Positions 45,505 to 54,487 are shown, counted from the first letter of the stretch. The stretch: 64,000 nucleotides of DNA from Allobosea lupini (GCF_900109525.1 NZ_FOAN01000002.1:744001-808000); one strand, 5' to 3'. Notes: generated by a model from the sequence alone, not told the origin. Numbers and translations are program-made.

Positions 45505-46463
45505 TTGCCGGCGACGTACTTGGTCTCGACCAGCGTGGCGATGTCGGGCTTGGCCTTGATCAGGCCGATCTCGAGCAGGAGGTCGGCCGCCTTGTTGGTG
45601 AAGGCCTGCCACTCGCCGGAGAAGAAGGCCTTGTTGCCGGCAGAGTCCGACCAGCGCAGATAGCCGGCCGACTTGCCGAACTGCTCGCCGGTCTGCTTCA
45701 CGTCGGCGCCCATGATGCCATAGGCCTTGGCCTGGTCGGCCTTGATCAGCTCCAATGCCTCGAAATAGCTCTTGGTCAGCGCGACGGCGGCCGCATCGTT
45801 CTCGGCCAGGAATTTCGGCGTGCAGCCGAAGGTGTCCATCACCATCGGATAGTCGAGGGTGGTGGCGATGATCTTGCCGGCCTCCTGCTTCTCGCGCACG
45901 GCCGAAAGATAGGGCTCATAGGTCATCGCCGCGTCGTTCTGGCCGGCGATGAAGGCCTGCGCGGCCGGGCCGGGCTCCATGTTGACGACGTTGACGTCCT
46001 TCACCGACATGCCGTTTTCCTTGAGGATCCAGGCGAGGGCGAAATAGGGCGAGGTGCCGGGCGCAGAGGCCGCGACCGTCTTGCCCTTGAGGTCCTTGAT
46101 GGAAGCGGTCGAGCCGCGCACGGCCATGCCGTCGGCGCCATAGCTCTTGTCGAGCTGGAAGATCTGCTTGGTCTTGATGCCGGCAGCGTCCCAGACGATC
46201 CAGGTTTCGACCGTGGTCGCGGCGCATTGGATGTCGCCCGAGGCGATGGCGAGGTGGCGATCCTTCTGCGGGATCTTCTTGATCGAGACGTCGAGGCCGT
46301 TCTTGGCGAAGATGCCGGCTTCCTTGGCGAGGGTCAGCGGCGCGAAGCCGGTCCAGCCGGAAATGCCGATATTCACCTTGGTCTGCGCCTGCACGCCGCC
46401 GGCGGTCATGAGGGCTGCAAGGCCGATCCCGGCCAGCATCCCGATACGCTTCAAACCTGTCAT
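45501..46463 (-). CDS. NitT/TauT-type ABC importer, periplasmic binding protein
   Basis: The 320-residue protein starts MTGLKRIGMLAGIGLAALMTAGGVQA, a signal peptide, then KVNIGISGWTGFAPLTLAKEAGIFAKNGLDV, the NMT1/SsuA/NrtA-type lobe, with GKTVAASAPGTSPYFALAW near residue 145. This family binds nitrate, sulfonates, taurine, pyrimidines and related small anions; the ligand here is unknown. GGAAGGG precedes the ATG at 46463. It is the first gene of the operon, and a hut-like palindrome lies 96-111 bases upstream. Confidence 0.9.
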   Translation of the reverse strand: MTGLKRIGMLAGIGLAALMTAGGVQAQTKVNIGISGWTGFAPLTLAKEAGIFAKNGLDVSIKKIPQKDRHLAIASGDIQCAATTVETWIVWDAAGIKTKQIFQLDKSYGADGMAVRGSTASIKDLKGKTVAASAPGTSPYFALAWILKENGMSVKDVNVVNMEPGPAAQAFIAGQNDAAMTYEPYLSAVREKQEAGKIIATTLDYPMVMDTFGCTPKFLAENDAAAVALTKSYFEALELIKADQAKAYGIMGADVKQTGEQFGKSAGYLRWSDSAGNKAFFSGEWQAFTNKAADLLLEIGLIKAKPDIATLVETKYVAGK

Positions 46464-46558
46464 GACGAACCCTTCCCCACTTGTTCCCGCTTGCGGCGGA
46501 GACCCCGGCCAACGCAGCCCGATCGCGCCCATAAAGCAAGCTTCGTTCCAAATCACGT

Positions 46559-46574
46559 TAAATGCATATGCAAA
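46559..46574. promoter_or_regulatory. Near copy of the hut palindrome upstream of the ABC importer operon
   Basis: Read on the minus strand the site is TTTGCATATGCATTT, identical to the hut operator 2 (TTTGCATATGCAATT) at 14 of 15 positions and sharing the 12-base core TTTGCATATGCA with both hut operators. It is placed between the importer operon and the ThDP-enzyme gene. Confidence 0.6.
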
Positions 46575-46604
46575 CCGGTCAAGGCGGCGATCGCCCAATC
46601 AGCC

Positions 46605-46645
46605 GTCATCCTGAGGAGCGATCGCAGATCGCATCTCGAAGGATA
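46605..46645. repeat. Single diverged arm of repeat family B
   Basis: TCATCCTGAGGAGCG and GCATCTCGAAGGAT match the left half of the element at 17739-17854; the right half is absent. Confidence 0.7.
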
Positions 46646-46793
46646 AGGGCTCGAGGCGGGCCGGCGAATGAGCCGCCGATCACCCCCGCTTGGGAAAGCA
46701 ATGACATTCTCTTGTTTGACACTCCCGCGGCGATCCCCTCCCCTCGGCGTGACAGGCGCCACGCGCCTTTGGCTATGAAAGAGGTTTTCCCGG

Positions 46794-48350
46794 ATGAATG
46801 GCGCCGACCGCCTGTGCGACACGCTGCTGGTCAACGATGTCGATGTCTGCTTCGCCAATCCCGGCACGTCCGAAATGCATTTCGTCGCGGCGCTCGACCG
46901 CAAGCCGCAGATGCGCTGCGTGCTCGGCCTGTTCGAGGGCGTCGTCACCGGCGCGGCCGACGGCTATGCCCGCATGGCCGACAAGCCGGCGGCGACGCTG
47001 CTGCATTGCGGGCCGGGCATGGCGAACGCGCTCGCCAACATGCACAACGCCAGGCGCGCCTGGACCCCGATGATCAACGTGGTCGGCGACCATGCGACCT
47101 ACCATCTCCAGCACGATGCACCGTTGACCAGCGACATCGAGAGCCTCGCCCGGCCGATGTCGCAATTCGTGCGCCGCATCGCCTCGCCTGAGGATGTCGG
47201 CCCGGCGATCGGCGAAGCCTATGCCGCCTCGCTGTCCTTGCCCGGCGTCACCACGGTAATCCTGCCGGCCGACTGCGCCTGGGGCAGCGTCGAGCCCGCG
47301 GAGCTGACGCGCACGCCGGTGCCGGCGCCCAGGCAGGTCGATGCGGCCCAGATCCGCGCGGTCGCCGGCCTGCTGCGCAAGCACGGCTCGCGCGCCGCGA
47401 TCATGCTGACCGGCTCGGCGCTGCGCGAGGGGCCGATGGCGATGGCGGCGCGGGTCTGCGCTGCGACCGGCGCGCAGATCTTCGCGCAGATGTCGAACGG
47501 GCGGATCGAGCGCGGCGCCGGCCGCGTCGCCATCCCGAAGGTGTTCTATCCGATCGACATGGCGCTGCAGCAGCTCAAGGACATCGACCTGCTCGTCCTG
47601 ATCGGCGCCCAGGTGCCGGTCGGCTTCTTCGCCTATCCGGGCAAGCCCGGCCGGCTGGTGCACGAGAACTGCCAGGTCGAGCAACTGGCCGTGCCCGGGG
47701 ACGACCTGCCGGGAACGATCGAGGCGCTGGCCGAGGAGCTCTCGGCGCGGGCGACGCCGCCGGCCTTCATCGCCACGCCGCAGGCAGCCGACGGCGCACT
47801 GCCGACCGGCACGCTCGACGCCGACAAGGTCTGCGCCATCGTCGCGCGGCTGCTGCCGGAGAACGCGATCATCTGCGACGAGTCGGTCTCGTCGGGCCGC
47901 AGCTTCTACTTTGACTGCCACGGCGCGCCCCAGCACGACTACATCCAGCTCACCGGCGGCGCGATTGGCGAAGGCATCCCGCTCGCGGTCGGGGCTGCCG
48001 TCGCCTGCCCGGACCGCAAGGTCATCGGCATGCAGGCCGACGGCTCCGGCATGTACACGGTCCAGGGCCTGTGGACGCAGGCGCGCGAGAACCTCGACGT
48101 CGTCACCGTCGTCTTCGCCAACCGGACCTATGCGATCCTGCACGGCGAGATGCGCAATGTCGGCGTCAACGATTTCGGCCGCAACGCCAAGTTGATGCTC
48201 AATCTCGACGAGCCGGCACTGGACTGGGTGTCTATGGCCAAGGGCATGGGCGTCGAGGCCGGCCGCGCCACGACGGCGGAGGAGTTCACCAAGCTGTTCA
48301 AGGGCGCGCTCAGCCGCAAGGGGCCGTTCCTGATCGAGGCGGTGATCTGA
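46794..48350 (+). CDS. Acetolactate synthase large subunit-like ThDP enzyme
   Basis: The 518-residue thiamine-diphosphate enzyme has the N-terminal PYR domain with the catalytic glutamate (VLGLFEGVVTGAADGYARM, residue 49), a central domain, and a C-terminal PP domain with the metal-binding motif ADGSGMYTVQGLWTQARENLDVVTVVFAN near residue 422. It resembles acetolactate synthase-like or benzoylformate decarboxylase-like proteins, which act on 2-oxo acids. No small regulatory subunit lies beside it, so a role in branched amino acid synthesis is unlikely; a decarboxylase or oxalyl-CoA-like role is possible. AGAGG is ten bases before the ATG. Confidence 0.88.
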   Translation: MNGADRLCDTLLVNDVDVCFANPGTSEMHFVAALDRKPQMRCVLGLFEGVVTGAADGYARMADKPAATLLHCGPGMANALANMHNARRAWTPMINVVGDHATYHLQHDAPLTSDIESLARPMSQFVRRIASPEDVGPAIGEAYAASLSLPGVTTVILPADCAWGSVEPAELTRTPVPAPRQVDAAQIRAVAGLLRKHGSRAAIMLTGSALREGPMAMAARVCAATGAQIFAQMSNGRIERGAGRVAIPKVFYPIDMALQQLKDIDLLVLIGAQVPVGFFAYPGKPGRLVHENCQVEQLAVPGDDLPGTIEALAEELSARATPPAFIATPQAADGALPTGTLDADKVCAIVARLLPENAIICDESVSSGRSFYFDCHGAPQHDYIQLTGGAIGEGIPLAVGAAVACPDRKVIGMQADGSGMYTVQGLWTQARENLDVVTVVFANRTYAILHGEMRNVGVNDFGRNAKLMLNLDEPALDWVSMAKGMGVEAGRATTAEEFTKLFKGALSRKGPFLIEAVI

Positions 48351-48426
48351 GGCTCTGTAACCAGATACGCGGGCATGGCGAATTCAGGCGTCGATACTTA
48401 TCTGGGCAGCAGCAAGGAGGTTTGAC

Positions 48427-48933
48427 ATGACGGAACGAGCTGTACTCGCAGGCGGTTGCTTCTGGGGCATGCAGGACCTGATCCGCAAGCTCCCCGGCGT
48501 CGAGAGCACCCGGGTCGGCTATACCGGCGGCGACGTGAAGAACGCGACCTATCGCAATCACGGGACCCATGCCGAGGGCATCGAGATCATCTTCGATCCC
48601 GCCAGGATCGGTTATCGGCAACTGGTCGAGTTCTTCTTCCAGATCCACGACCCGACCACGCTGAACCGCCAGGGCAACGACCTCGGCACCAGCTATCGCT
48701 CGGGCATCTATTATGTCGACGACACCCAGAAGAAGATCGCCGAGGAGGTGATCGCCGAGGTGAATGCGTCGGGCCGCTGGCCGGGCCGCGTGACCACCGA
48801 GGTGAAGCCCGCAGGCGACTTCTGGGAGGCCGAGCCGGAGCACCAGGATTATCTGGAGCGCTACCCGGCCGGCTATACCTGCCACTGGGTCCGCCCGGAC
48901 TGGGTGCTGCCGCGGCGCGAGGCGGCGGAGTAG
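48427..48933 (+). CDS. msrA: Peptide-methionine (S)-S-oxide reductase
   Basis: The 168-residue enzyme reduces methionine sulfoxide in proteins. The catalytic Cys11 is in AGGCFWG; other MsrA signatures are RVGYTGG near residue 30, [13 protein letters not shown] near residue 43 and [15 protein letters not shown] near residue 80. The C-terminal [19 protein letters not shown] end holds one further cysteine, a candidate resolving residue. AAGGAGG lies seven bases before the ATG. A terminator follows, so it is probably a single-gene unit. Confidence 0.96.
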   Translation: MTERAVLAGGCFWGMQDLIRKLPGVESTRVGYTGGDVKNATYRNHGTHAEGIEIIFDPARIGYRQLVEFFFQIHDPTTLNRQGNDLGTSYRSGIYYVDDTQKKIAEEVIAEVNASGRWPGRVTTEVKPAGDFWEAEPEHQDYLERYPAGYTCHWVRPDWVLPRREAAE

Positions 48934-48938
48934 TGAAG

Positions 48939-48989
48939 CCTTCTCCCCACGGGAGAGAAGGTGGCAGCGCGAAGCGCTGACGGATGAGG
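48939..48989. repeat. Short hairpin repeat downstream of msrA
   Basis: CCTTCTCCC/GGGAGAGAAGG forms one hairpin and AGCGC-GAA-GCGCT a second. The words are shared in part with the family A repeats and with the three-way element at 49056-49140. Confidence 0.55.
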
Positions 48990-48992
48990 AAA

Positions 48993-49015
48993 GGGTCGCG
49001 TAGGCGGCCCTTTTT
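48993..49015 (+). terminator. Intrinsic terminator after msrA
   Basis: GGGTCGC pairs with GCGGCCC (one G-T pair) over a four-base loop, followed by five T residues, 60 bases after the msrA stop. Confidence 0.75.
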
Positions 49016-49055
49016 CGTTTCACCCAGTCAAAGCGCCGTCATCCCCCTGCCGGGA

Positions 49056-49140
49056 CCTTCTCCCCGTGCATGTCGGATATTTCCGACATGCACCATCCAG
49101 AGTGCCCATCTTGGGCAGGCCCGAGATGGGTGGGAGAAGG
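49056..49140. repeat. Nested palindromic element with three-way-junction fold
   Basis: Outer arms CCTTCTCCC and GGGAGAAGG enclose two separate perfect hairpins: GTGCATGTCGGA-tatt-TCCGACATGCAC (49066-49093) and CCCATCT/AGATGGG (49105-49130). All three stems are exact, so the 85-base unit can fold into a three-armed structure as DNA or RNA. It is located between converging msrA and the deacetylase gene, and looks like a mobile extragenic element. Confidence 0.75.
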
Positions 49141-49145
49141 AAGCT

Positions 49146-50186
49146 CTACTTGAACCCACCCAAAAACGCATCGAGGCAATCGCCGATCGCCTCGATCGCG
49201 TAGCCACCCTCCTGCACCACCAGCGTCGGCAGTCCTAGCGCCTTCACCCGCTCGCCGATCGTGCCGAAATCAGCTGCTTCCAGCTTGAGCACGCCGATCG
49301 GGTCATGCTTGTGGGCGTCGTAGCCGAGCGCGATCACCAGGGCTTCCGCACCGAACTCGCGGATGGCGCGGCCGGCACGGTCGACCGCCGCTTCCATCTC
49401 GGCGCCGCCGGCACCATGGGCGAGCGGCAAATTGAGGTTGAAGCCCTCGCCCGGTCCGTTCCCGCGCTCGTCGGCATAGCCGGTGAAGAAGGGGTAATAA
49501 TCCGCCGGATCGGCATGGACCGAGATCGTCAGCACGTCGTCGCGGCGATAGAATATCTGCTGGGTGCCGTCGCCGTGATGGGCATCGACATCGAGGATCG
49601 CGACCTTGCCGAATTTGCTGCGCAGGCGCTGCGCGGCGATCGCGCTGTTGTTGAGATAGCAGAAGCCGGTGGCGCGGTCGGCGCGGGCATGATGGCCCGA
49701 GGGACGGCAGAGCGAATAGACGGCGCGCTCACCGGCAATGACTGCATCGGCGCCGGAGACCGCGGTCTCGGCCGAGCGCAGGGTCGAGAGCCAGCAATGC
49801 TCGCCGACCGGCACCGAGAGATCGCCGAGATACCAGCCGAGCTGGCCCATGATCCCGGTCGGCCGGCAAGGCGGGCGAACATCCTCGTCGGTGCGGCCGC
49901 TCCAATAAGGGAAGGTATTGGGCCAGGCCTCCGGCCCGTGCTCGGGCAGAGCGAGCCAGCGCTGCCAGAGTCCCTCCAGAAAGCGGACGAAGCCTTCGTC
50001 ATGAACCGCAAGGATCGGCGCCGTGCCATGCTCGGCCGGGCGCTCGGGCGTGACGCCGTGCTTGGCGAGCGCGCCCAGCAGCCGTTCGGTCCGTTCCGGC
50101 AGGTCCTTCGGCGCGACGATTCTTCCGAAGCGCATATATTGCTGCGGATCGTGCTTGGACTGGTCGGGATGATAGAAGGCGCGCAT
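49146..50186 (-). CDS. Histone deacetylase family protein, acetylpolyamine amidohydrolase-like
   Basis: The 346-residue metal hydrolase has the HDAC-fold active site: SLCRPSGHHARADRATGFCYLNN near residue 138 with the paired histidines, and the zinc-site LDVDAHHGDGTQQ near residue 180. The N-terminus MRAFYHPDQSKHDPQQYMRFGR resembles acetylpolyamine amidohydrolases, which remove acetyl groups from acetylated putrescine and related amines in the cytoplasm. ATG at 50186 is where similarity starts; the Shine-Dalgarno match is weak. The polyamine substrate is inferred. Confidence 0.9.
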   Translation of the reverse strand: MRAFYHPDQSKHDPQQYMRFGRIVAPKDLPERTERLLGALAKHGVTPERPAEHGTAPILAVHDEGFVRFLEGLWQRWLALPEHGPEAWPNTFPYWSGRTDEDVRPPCRPTGIMGQLGWYLGDLSVPVGEHCWLSTLRSAETAVSGADAVIAGERAVYSLCRPSGHHARADRATGFCYLNNSAIAAQRLRSKFGKVAILDVDAHHGDGTQQIFYRRDDVLTISVHADPADYYPFFTGYADERGNGPGEGFNLNLPLAHGAGGAEMEAAVDRAGRAIREFGAEALVIALGYDAHKHDPIGVLKLEAADFGTIGERVKALGLPTLVVQEGGYAIEAIGDCLDAFLGGFK

Positions 50187-50257
50187 GCAGGGCTCTCGGC
50201 ATCGACATTGAGAGCGGCATAGCGCCACGAAAATTGTGCTGCGACCAGTGCGCCGGA

Positions 50258-52576
50258 TCAGGCGGCGGCACTATCCCCGTGCATGGCGTCGCCCTTGGGC
50301 AGCAGGTCCGGCAGTTGCAGCAACCAGGGCACGCGGCCGGCCGGAGCAGGCCTGGCGTAACGATAGCCCTGGGCGAAGCGGCAGCCTTGATCCTTGAGGA
50401 AAGCCTCCTGCTCGGCTGTCTCGACACCCTCTGCGATGACATCGAGACGCAGATCGTCTGCGAGCCGGAGCAGCGCCCGCACGATCGCCGCATCGCCGCC
50501 GTTCTCGGTGACGTGACTGACGAAGCCGCGATCGATCTTGAGCGCATCGACCTGGAAGCGCTTGAGATGGGTGAGCGAGGCGTAGCCGGTGCCGAAATCG
50601 TCGAGCGCGACGCGCAGGCCCGCAGCGCGCAGGGTCTTCAGCGTGCGCTCGGCCTCGTCGGCATTGCGGGTGAGCAGCACGGTCTCGGTGACCTCGACGC
50701 CGAAATGGCTGGCCGGCACGCCGGCTGCGGCAAGCTGGCCGAGCAGGCGCTCCGGCAGCGCCGGGTCGCGGAAGACGCTGGCCGCGAGGTTGACGCAGAC
50801 ATGGCCGACATCGAGCCCGGCATCGAGCCAGCGGCGCAGATCGCTCACCACGGCCGCGATGATCGCGTCGCTGATCCCGTTGGCGATCTCGGGATCCTGG
50901 AAGCCTTCCTGGAAGGCGGCGGCCGGGATGATCCCGCGCTCGGAATGACGCCAGCGCGCCAGAGCCTCGAAGCCGGCGATCCGGCCGGTGTCGACCGCGA
51001 CCTGCGGCTGGTAGTAAGGCAGAATCCGCTCGTCCTTCAGCGCGCCGGCCAGCCCCTGGCAGACCGCGACGCGGCGCGCCATCGCCGCCCGCATCGCCGG
51101 CTCGTAGACGATCGCCATGTTGCGGCCGTTCGCCTTGGCCCGGTAGAGCGCGAGATCGGCGTCCTTCATCAATTCGACGCCATCGCGATCATGCTCGGGC
51201 GCGAGCGCAATGCCAAGGCTCGCCCGCGTCGCGATCATCTGGCCGGCATGCTCGCAGGGCTGGCGCAGGACCTCGATCAGCGCCTCGCCTCGCACCAACG
51301 CCTCGAACCCTGTCAACCGCTGCGTCGAGAGCACGACGAACTCGTCGCCGCCGAGCCGAGCGACCAACTCGTCCGGGCCGATCGCGGCGGCGAGCCGCTT
51401 CGCCGCTTCGATCAGCAGCGCGTCGCCGGCGTCATGGCCGAGCGTGTCGTTGATCGACTTGAAATCGTCGAGATCGATCAGGAAGAGCGCGACCGCCCCG
51501 CCCTTGCTCGCCATCCGCGCCAGGGCCTGCTGCATCCGCTCGTGGAACAGCAGACGATTGGGCAGGCCGGTCAGAGCGTCATGAGTCGCCTGGCGGCGGG
51601 TGCGGGCCTCGGCCGCCTTGCGATCGGTGATGTCGACGATCCCCGCGACGACGGCCGGGTTCTCGCCGATCGGCAACGTCGTAGCGGTGATCAGCACGTC
51701 GCGGACGGCGCCGCTGCCATCGCGGACCTGCGCCTCATGGCCCTCGATCTGATCGTGGTCTTTGAGCAGGCGCGCGATGACGCGGCGATTGCCGCCATCG
51801 AGCAGGACATCCTGGACCTGCGCCTGCGTGACCGCGTCGCCGAAATAGCGCTTGGCTGCATCGTTGCCGCGCAGGAAGCGGCCCTCGCCCCGCGAGGTGA
51901 CGACGAGCGGGATCGGCACAGCCATGAAGATGCGCTCGATCATCGCCTGGCTGGCGCCGAGCTCGTCCTTGGCCTGGCGCTCGGCCTGCGTCGCCGCCCA
52001 TTCGAGTCGGCGCAGCCGGTTGCCGTGGACGACGACCAGCCCGAGCGCGAAGTTGAGCATGACGAGGACCAGGATCAGGCCGGGCAGCGTCGAGGGCAGC
52101 GGCCCGTTACCGAGATAGCCTGCGAGCATGAGAGCGCTGCAGCCGCCCCCCAGGACAAGCGTCCAGCGGAAGGCCGTCGGCGCGACCAGATAGAAGATCG
52201 AAGGCAGCATCAGCACGACGAAGAGGGCTAGATCGCTGCGCGACGACACCAGCAGCGCGACCATCAGCGCGGTCGAGACCTCCCAGCCGATCAGCACGCC
52301 TTGCGCCTGCGAGATGCGTGCCGCCTTGCGAACCAGCGCGAAGCAGAGCAGCGAGACGAAGACGACCGCGAGCCGCGCCGGCACGGCGACGAAGAAATGC
52401 GGTGTGCCGTGGAAGCGCCAGTCGCTGGCGAGGAAGAGCGTGTTGAGGACCGCCGAGATCAGGAAGATCAGCCGGCATTGCCGCAGCGTCTCGCCGAAGC
52501 GCGCATCGCGGAACGCCGCCTCGCGGACGGAATCCCGGAACTCGCCACCAAATCGAAACAGGCCGTCGCGTGTCAT
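50258..52576 (-). CDS. Membrane-bound GGDEF-EAL protein with PAS domain (cyclic di-GMP turnover)
   Basis: The 772-residue protein begins with five or six membrane segments (about residues 30-185), followed by a PAS region (about 200-315), then a GGDEF domain with intact motif LGGDEF near residue 410 and an EAL domain with GFEALARW near residue 533, plus EVTETVLL and DDFGTGYASLTHLKRF, the metal-ligand segments of active phosphodiesterases. It can both make and degrade cyclic di-GMP in principle; which activity dominates is not visible. I start at ATG 52576; a TTG further upstream extends the frame without support. Confidence 0.92.
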   Translation of the reverse strand: MTRDGLFRFGGEFRDSVREAAFRDARFGETLRQCRLIFLISAVLNTLFLASDWRFHGTPHFFVAVPARLAVVFVSLLCFALVRKAARISQAQGVLIGWEVSTALMVALLVSSRSDLALFVVLMLPSIFYLVAPTAFRWTLVLGGGCSALMLAGYLGNGPLPSTLPGLILVLVMLNFALGLVVVHGNRLRRLEWAATQAERQAKDELGASQAMIERIFMAVPIPLVVTSRGEGRFLRGNDAAKRYFGDAVTQAQVQDVLLDGGNRRVIARLLKDHDQIEGHEAQVRDGSGAVRDVLITATTLPIGENPAVVAGIVDITDRKAAEARTRRQATHDALTGLPNRLLFHERMQQALARMASKGGAVALFLIDLDDFKSINDTLGHDAGDALLIEAAKRLAAAIGPDELVARLGGDEFVVLSTQRLTGFEALVRGEALIEVLRQPCEHAGQMIATRASLGIALAPEHDRDGVELMKDADLALYRAKANGRNMAIVYEPAMRAAMARRVAVCQGLAGALKDERILPYYQPQVAVDTGRIAGFEALARWRHSERGIIPAAAFQEGFQDPEIANGISDAIIAAVVSDLRRWLDAGLDVGHVCVNLAASVFRDPALPERLLGQLAAAGVPASHFGVEVTETVLLTRNADEAERTLKTLRAAGLRVALDDFGTGYASLTHLKRFQVDALKIDRGFVSHVTENGGDAAIVRALLRLADDLRLDVIAEGVETAEQEAFLKDQGCRFAQGYRYARPAPAGRVPWLLQLPDLLPKGDAMHGDSAAA

Positions 52577-52635
52577 GCCGTACACTCGTTCGGCAGCGGT
52601 CAAGGCCAGGTTAAAGCGAACCGGCGATCAGCATC

Positions 52636-53235
52636 CTAAGGCGCGACGAGCGCGGCGAGCTCGCCGGCAAGTTGTGCGATGTCGAAACGCCCCTCGCGAT
52701 ACCAATCGACCGAGCCGTTCATCGCCCCGAGCAGGAAAAGCCGCAGCCGTTCCGGTGCGATGCCGGGCGCGAGGACACCAGCACCGGCAAGCTCTTCGAT
52801 CAGCGCCCGCCAGAGATCGTCATAGGCGCGGCGGATGCCCCGCACGCTCTCCGGCGTCGGATTATCGCCGAAGCTGAAGACCTTGATGCTGGCGCAGGTG
52901 TAGTCGGAATGGCCGTGCAGGGCGGCGAGATGCGCCGCGATCGCCGCTTCGAGCCGGCGGCGCATATCGGCCTTGCCGGTCGCGTCCAGGGCGGCGCGCA
53001 CAGCGTCATGGACGAAGCCGACACCGTCATTGACCACCGCCTCGACGATCTCCTCCTTCGAACGGAAATGATGATAGAGGCTGGCCTTTCGGATCCCGAC
53101 CGCCTCGGCGATCTCGCGCAGGCTGGTCTGGTGGTAGCCATTGCTGCGCAGGAGGCGCGCCGCATGGTCGAGGATCAGGCGGCGCGCGCCGCCTTCGAGC
53201 ACTGCCCGTTCGGCGCGTCCGGTCACGACCGTCAC
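52636..53235 (-). CDS. TetR family transcriptional regulator
   Basis: The 199-residue regulator has the TetR helix-turn-helix ILDHAARLLRSNGYHQTSLREIAEAVGIRKASLYHHFRSKEEI at residues 18-60, with the hallmark LYHHFRSKE, and a helical ligand domain. The GTG at 53235 overlaps the stop of the acyl-CoA dehydrogenase gene (GTGA), so the two are co-transcribed, and the regulator is the second gene. A 20-base inverted repeat in front of the operon is its likely target, pointing to autoregulation, probably by an acyl-CoA. Confidence 0.9.
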   Translation of the reverse strand: MTVVTGRAERAVLEGGARRLILDHAARLLRSNGYHQTSLREIAEAVGIRKASLYHHFRSKEEIVEAVVNDGVGFVHDAVRAALDATGKADMRRRLEAAIAAHLAALHGHSDYTCASIKVFSFGDNPTPESVRGIRRAYDDLWRALIEELAGAGVLAPGIAPERLRLFLLGAMNGSVDWYREGRFDIAQLAGELAALVAP

Positions 53236-54437
53236 AGCCGCTTCGCCACCTCTTCGAGCATGACCTCGGTGGCGCCGCCACCGATCGCCTGGACGCGCGC
53301 GTCGCGGGCCATGCGCTCGATCGCGCTCTCGCGCATGAAGCCCATGCCGCCATGAAACTGGACGCAGGCGTACATGACCTCGTTGACCAGCTCGCCGCAA
53401 TAAGCCTTGACCATCGAGACCTCGCGCGTCGCATCGAAGCCCTTGGCGTCGAGCCAGGCGGCGTGATGGACGAGCTGGCGCCCGGCCTCGACCTTGCCTG
53501 CCAGCATGGCGAGCTTCTGGCGGATCGCCTGCTTGTCCCAGAGCGGCGCGCCGAAGGCGGTGCGGGTGCGAACATAGTCAACCGTCAGTTCGATCGCGGC
53601 CTGCGCCTCGCCCATCGCCATGGCGCCGATCACGGTGCGCTCGTTCTGGAAATTGCGCATGATCGCGTAGAAGCCGCGCCCCTCGCCGCCGAGCAGGTTC
53701 TCCGCCGGAATCCGGCAATCCTCGAAGACCAACTCGGCCGTGTCGGAGGAGCGCCAGCCATGCTTGTCGAGAGCGCGGCTGACGCGGAAGCCGGGCGTGC
53801 CCTTCTCGATCAGGAACATCGAGACCGACTGCGAGGGCCTGGCCGATGCATCGGTCTTGGCGGCGACGCAGTAGAGATCGGCATGGACGCCGTTGGTGAT
53901 GAACATCTTGGCGCCGTTCAGCACGTAGGAATCGCCGTCGCGCCGCGCCGTGGTGCGGATGCCCTTCACGTCGGAGCCGGCGTCGGGCTCGGTGACGGCG
54001 ATGGCGCAGATCACCTTGCCGGCGACGATATCGGGCATCCAGCGGTCGCGCTGCGCCTTGCTGCCGGCATTGAAGACATGGACCGAGGCCATGTCGGTAT
54101 GGACGAGCGCGGTGATGGCGAAGCCCGAGAAGGTCGAGCGGCCGAGCTCCTCGGCAAGCACCACGGTCGCGAGCGTGTCGAGCTCGGAGCCGCCATACTC
54201 GGCGGGATAGCGGATGCCGAGGAAGCCGAGCTCGCCCATGCGGGCCAGCACCTGGCGCGGCACCATGCCGGCCTCTTCCCAGGCGAGCCCGTGCGGCTTG
54301 ACCTCGTTCGTGACGAAGCGGCGCAACTGATCGCGCAGCGCCTCGTGCTCCTCGCCGAAATAGGGCGAGCGGAGCGTTCCACCGCCGACCGTATCGAAAC
54401 CGTCCATCGCCGCCATCATGCTCCGCTGTTCCTGCAT
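53232..54437 (-). CDS. Acyl-CoA dehydrogenase family protein
   Basis: The 401-residue flavoprotein has the full fold: N-terminal helical domain (EEHEALRDQLRRFVTNEV), middle beta domain with the FAD-contact CAIAVTEPDAGSDVKGIRTTA near residue 150 and YVLNGAKMFITNG near residue 175, and a C-terminal helical domain ending in ARVQAIGGGATEVMLEEVAKRL, where the glutamate of GGATE is the expected catalytic base. It oxidises an acyl-CoA thioester to the 2-enoyl-CoA. Start ATG 54437 has TAGG upstream; 54419 is an alternative with AGGA nearby. Substrate chain type is unknown. Confidence 0.92.
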   Translation of the reverse strand: MQEQRSMMAAMDGFDTVGGGTLRSPYFGEEHEALRDQLRRFVTNEVKPHGLAWEEAGMVPRQVLARMGELGFLGIRYPAEYGGSELDTLATVVLAEELGRSTFSGFAITALVHTDMASVHVFNAGSKAQRDRWMPDIVAGKVICAIAVTEPDAGSDVKGIRTTARRDGDSYVLNGAKMFITNGVHADLYCVAAKTDASARPSQSVSMFLIEKGTPGFRVSRALDKHGWRSSDTAELVFEDCRIPAENLLGGEGRGFYAIMRNFQNERTVIGAMAMGEAQAAIELTVDYVRTRTAFGAPLWDKQAIRQKLAMLAGKVEAGRQLVHHAAWLDAKGFDATREVSMVKAYCGELVNEVMYACVQFHGGMGFMRESAIERMARDARVQAIGGGATEVMLEEVAKRL

Positions 54438-54445
54438 GAGCCTAA

Positions 54446-54465
54446 CCTACCGACTGGCAGGTAGG
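54446..54465. promoter_or_regulatory. Putative TetR operator of the acyl-CoA dehydrogenase operon
   Basis: CCTACC-GACTGGCA-GGTAGG is an inverted repeat whose arms match exactly. It lies nine bases before the acyl-CoA dehydrogenase start codon, the classical place for an autoregulatory TetR site. Confidence 0.6.
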
Positions 54466-54487
54466 CAACTATCCGAACTCGCACATG

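Larger units (their letters stand above)
46464..46793. other. Divergent control region, 330 bases
   Basis: It separates the leftward ABC importer operon from the rightward ThDP-enzyme gene. It contains the hut-like palindrome (46559-46574), a truncated family B repeat arm (46605-46645), and a TTGTTTGACAC stretch near 46712 that could contribute a -35 element (TTGACA) for the rightward gene. I see no small gene. Confidence 0.5.

Noticed and set aside
50234..52231. 665-codon open frame on the plus strand
   Set aside because: Antisense to the GGDEF-EAL gene, which has intact motifs in the other direction.
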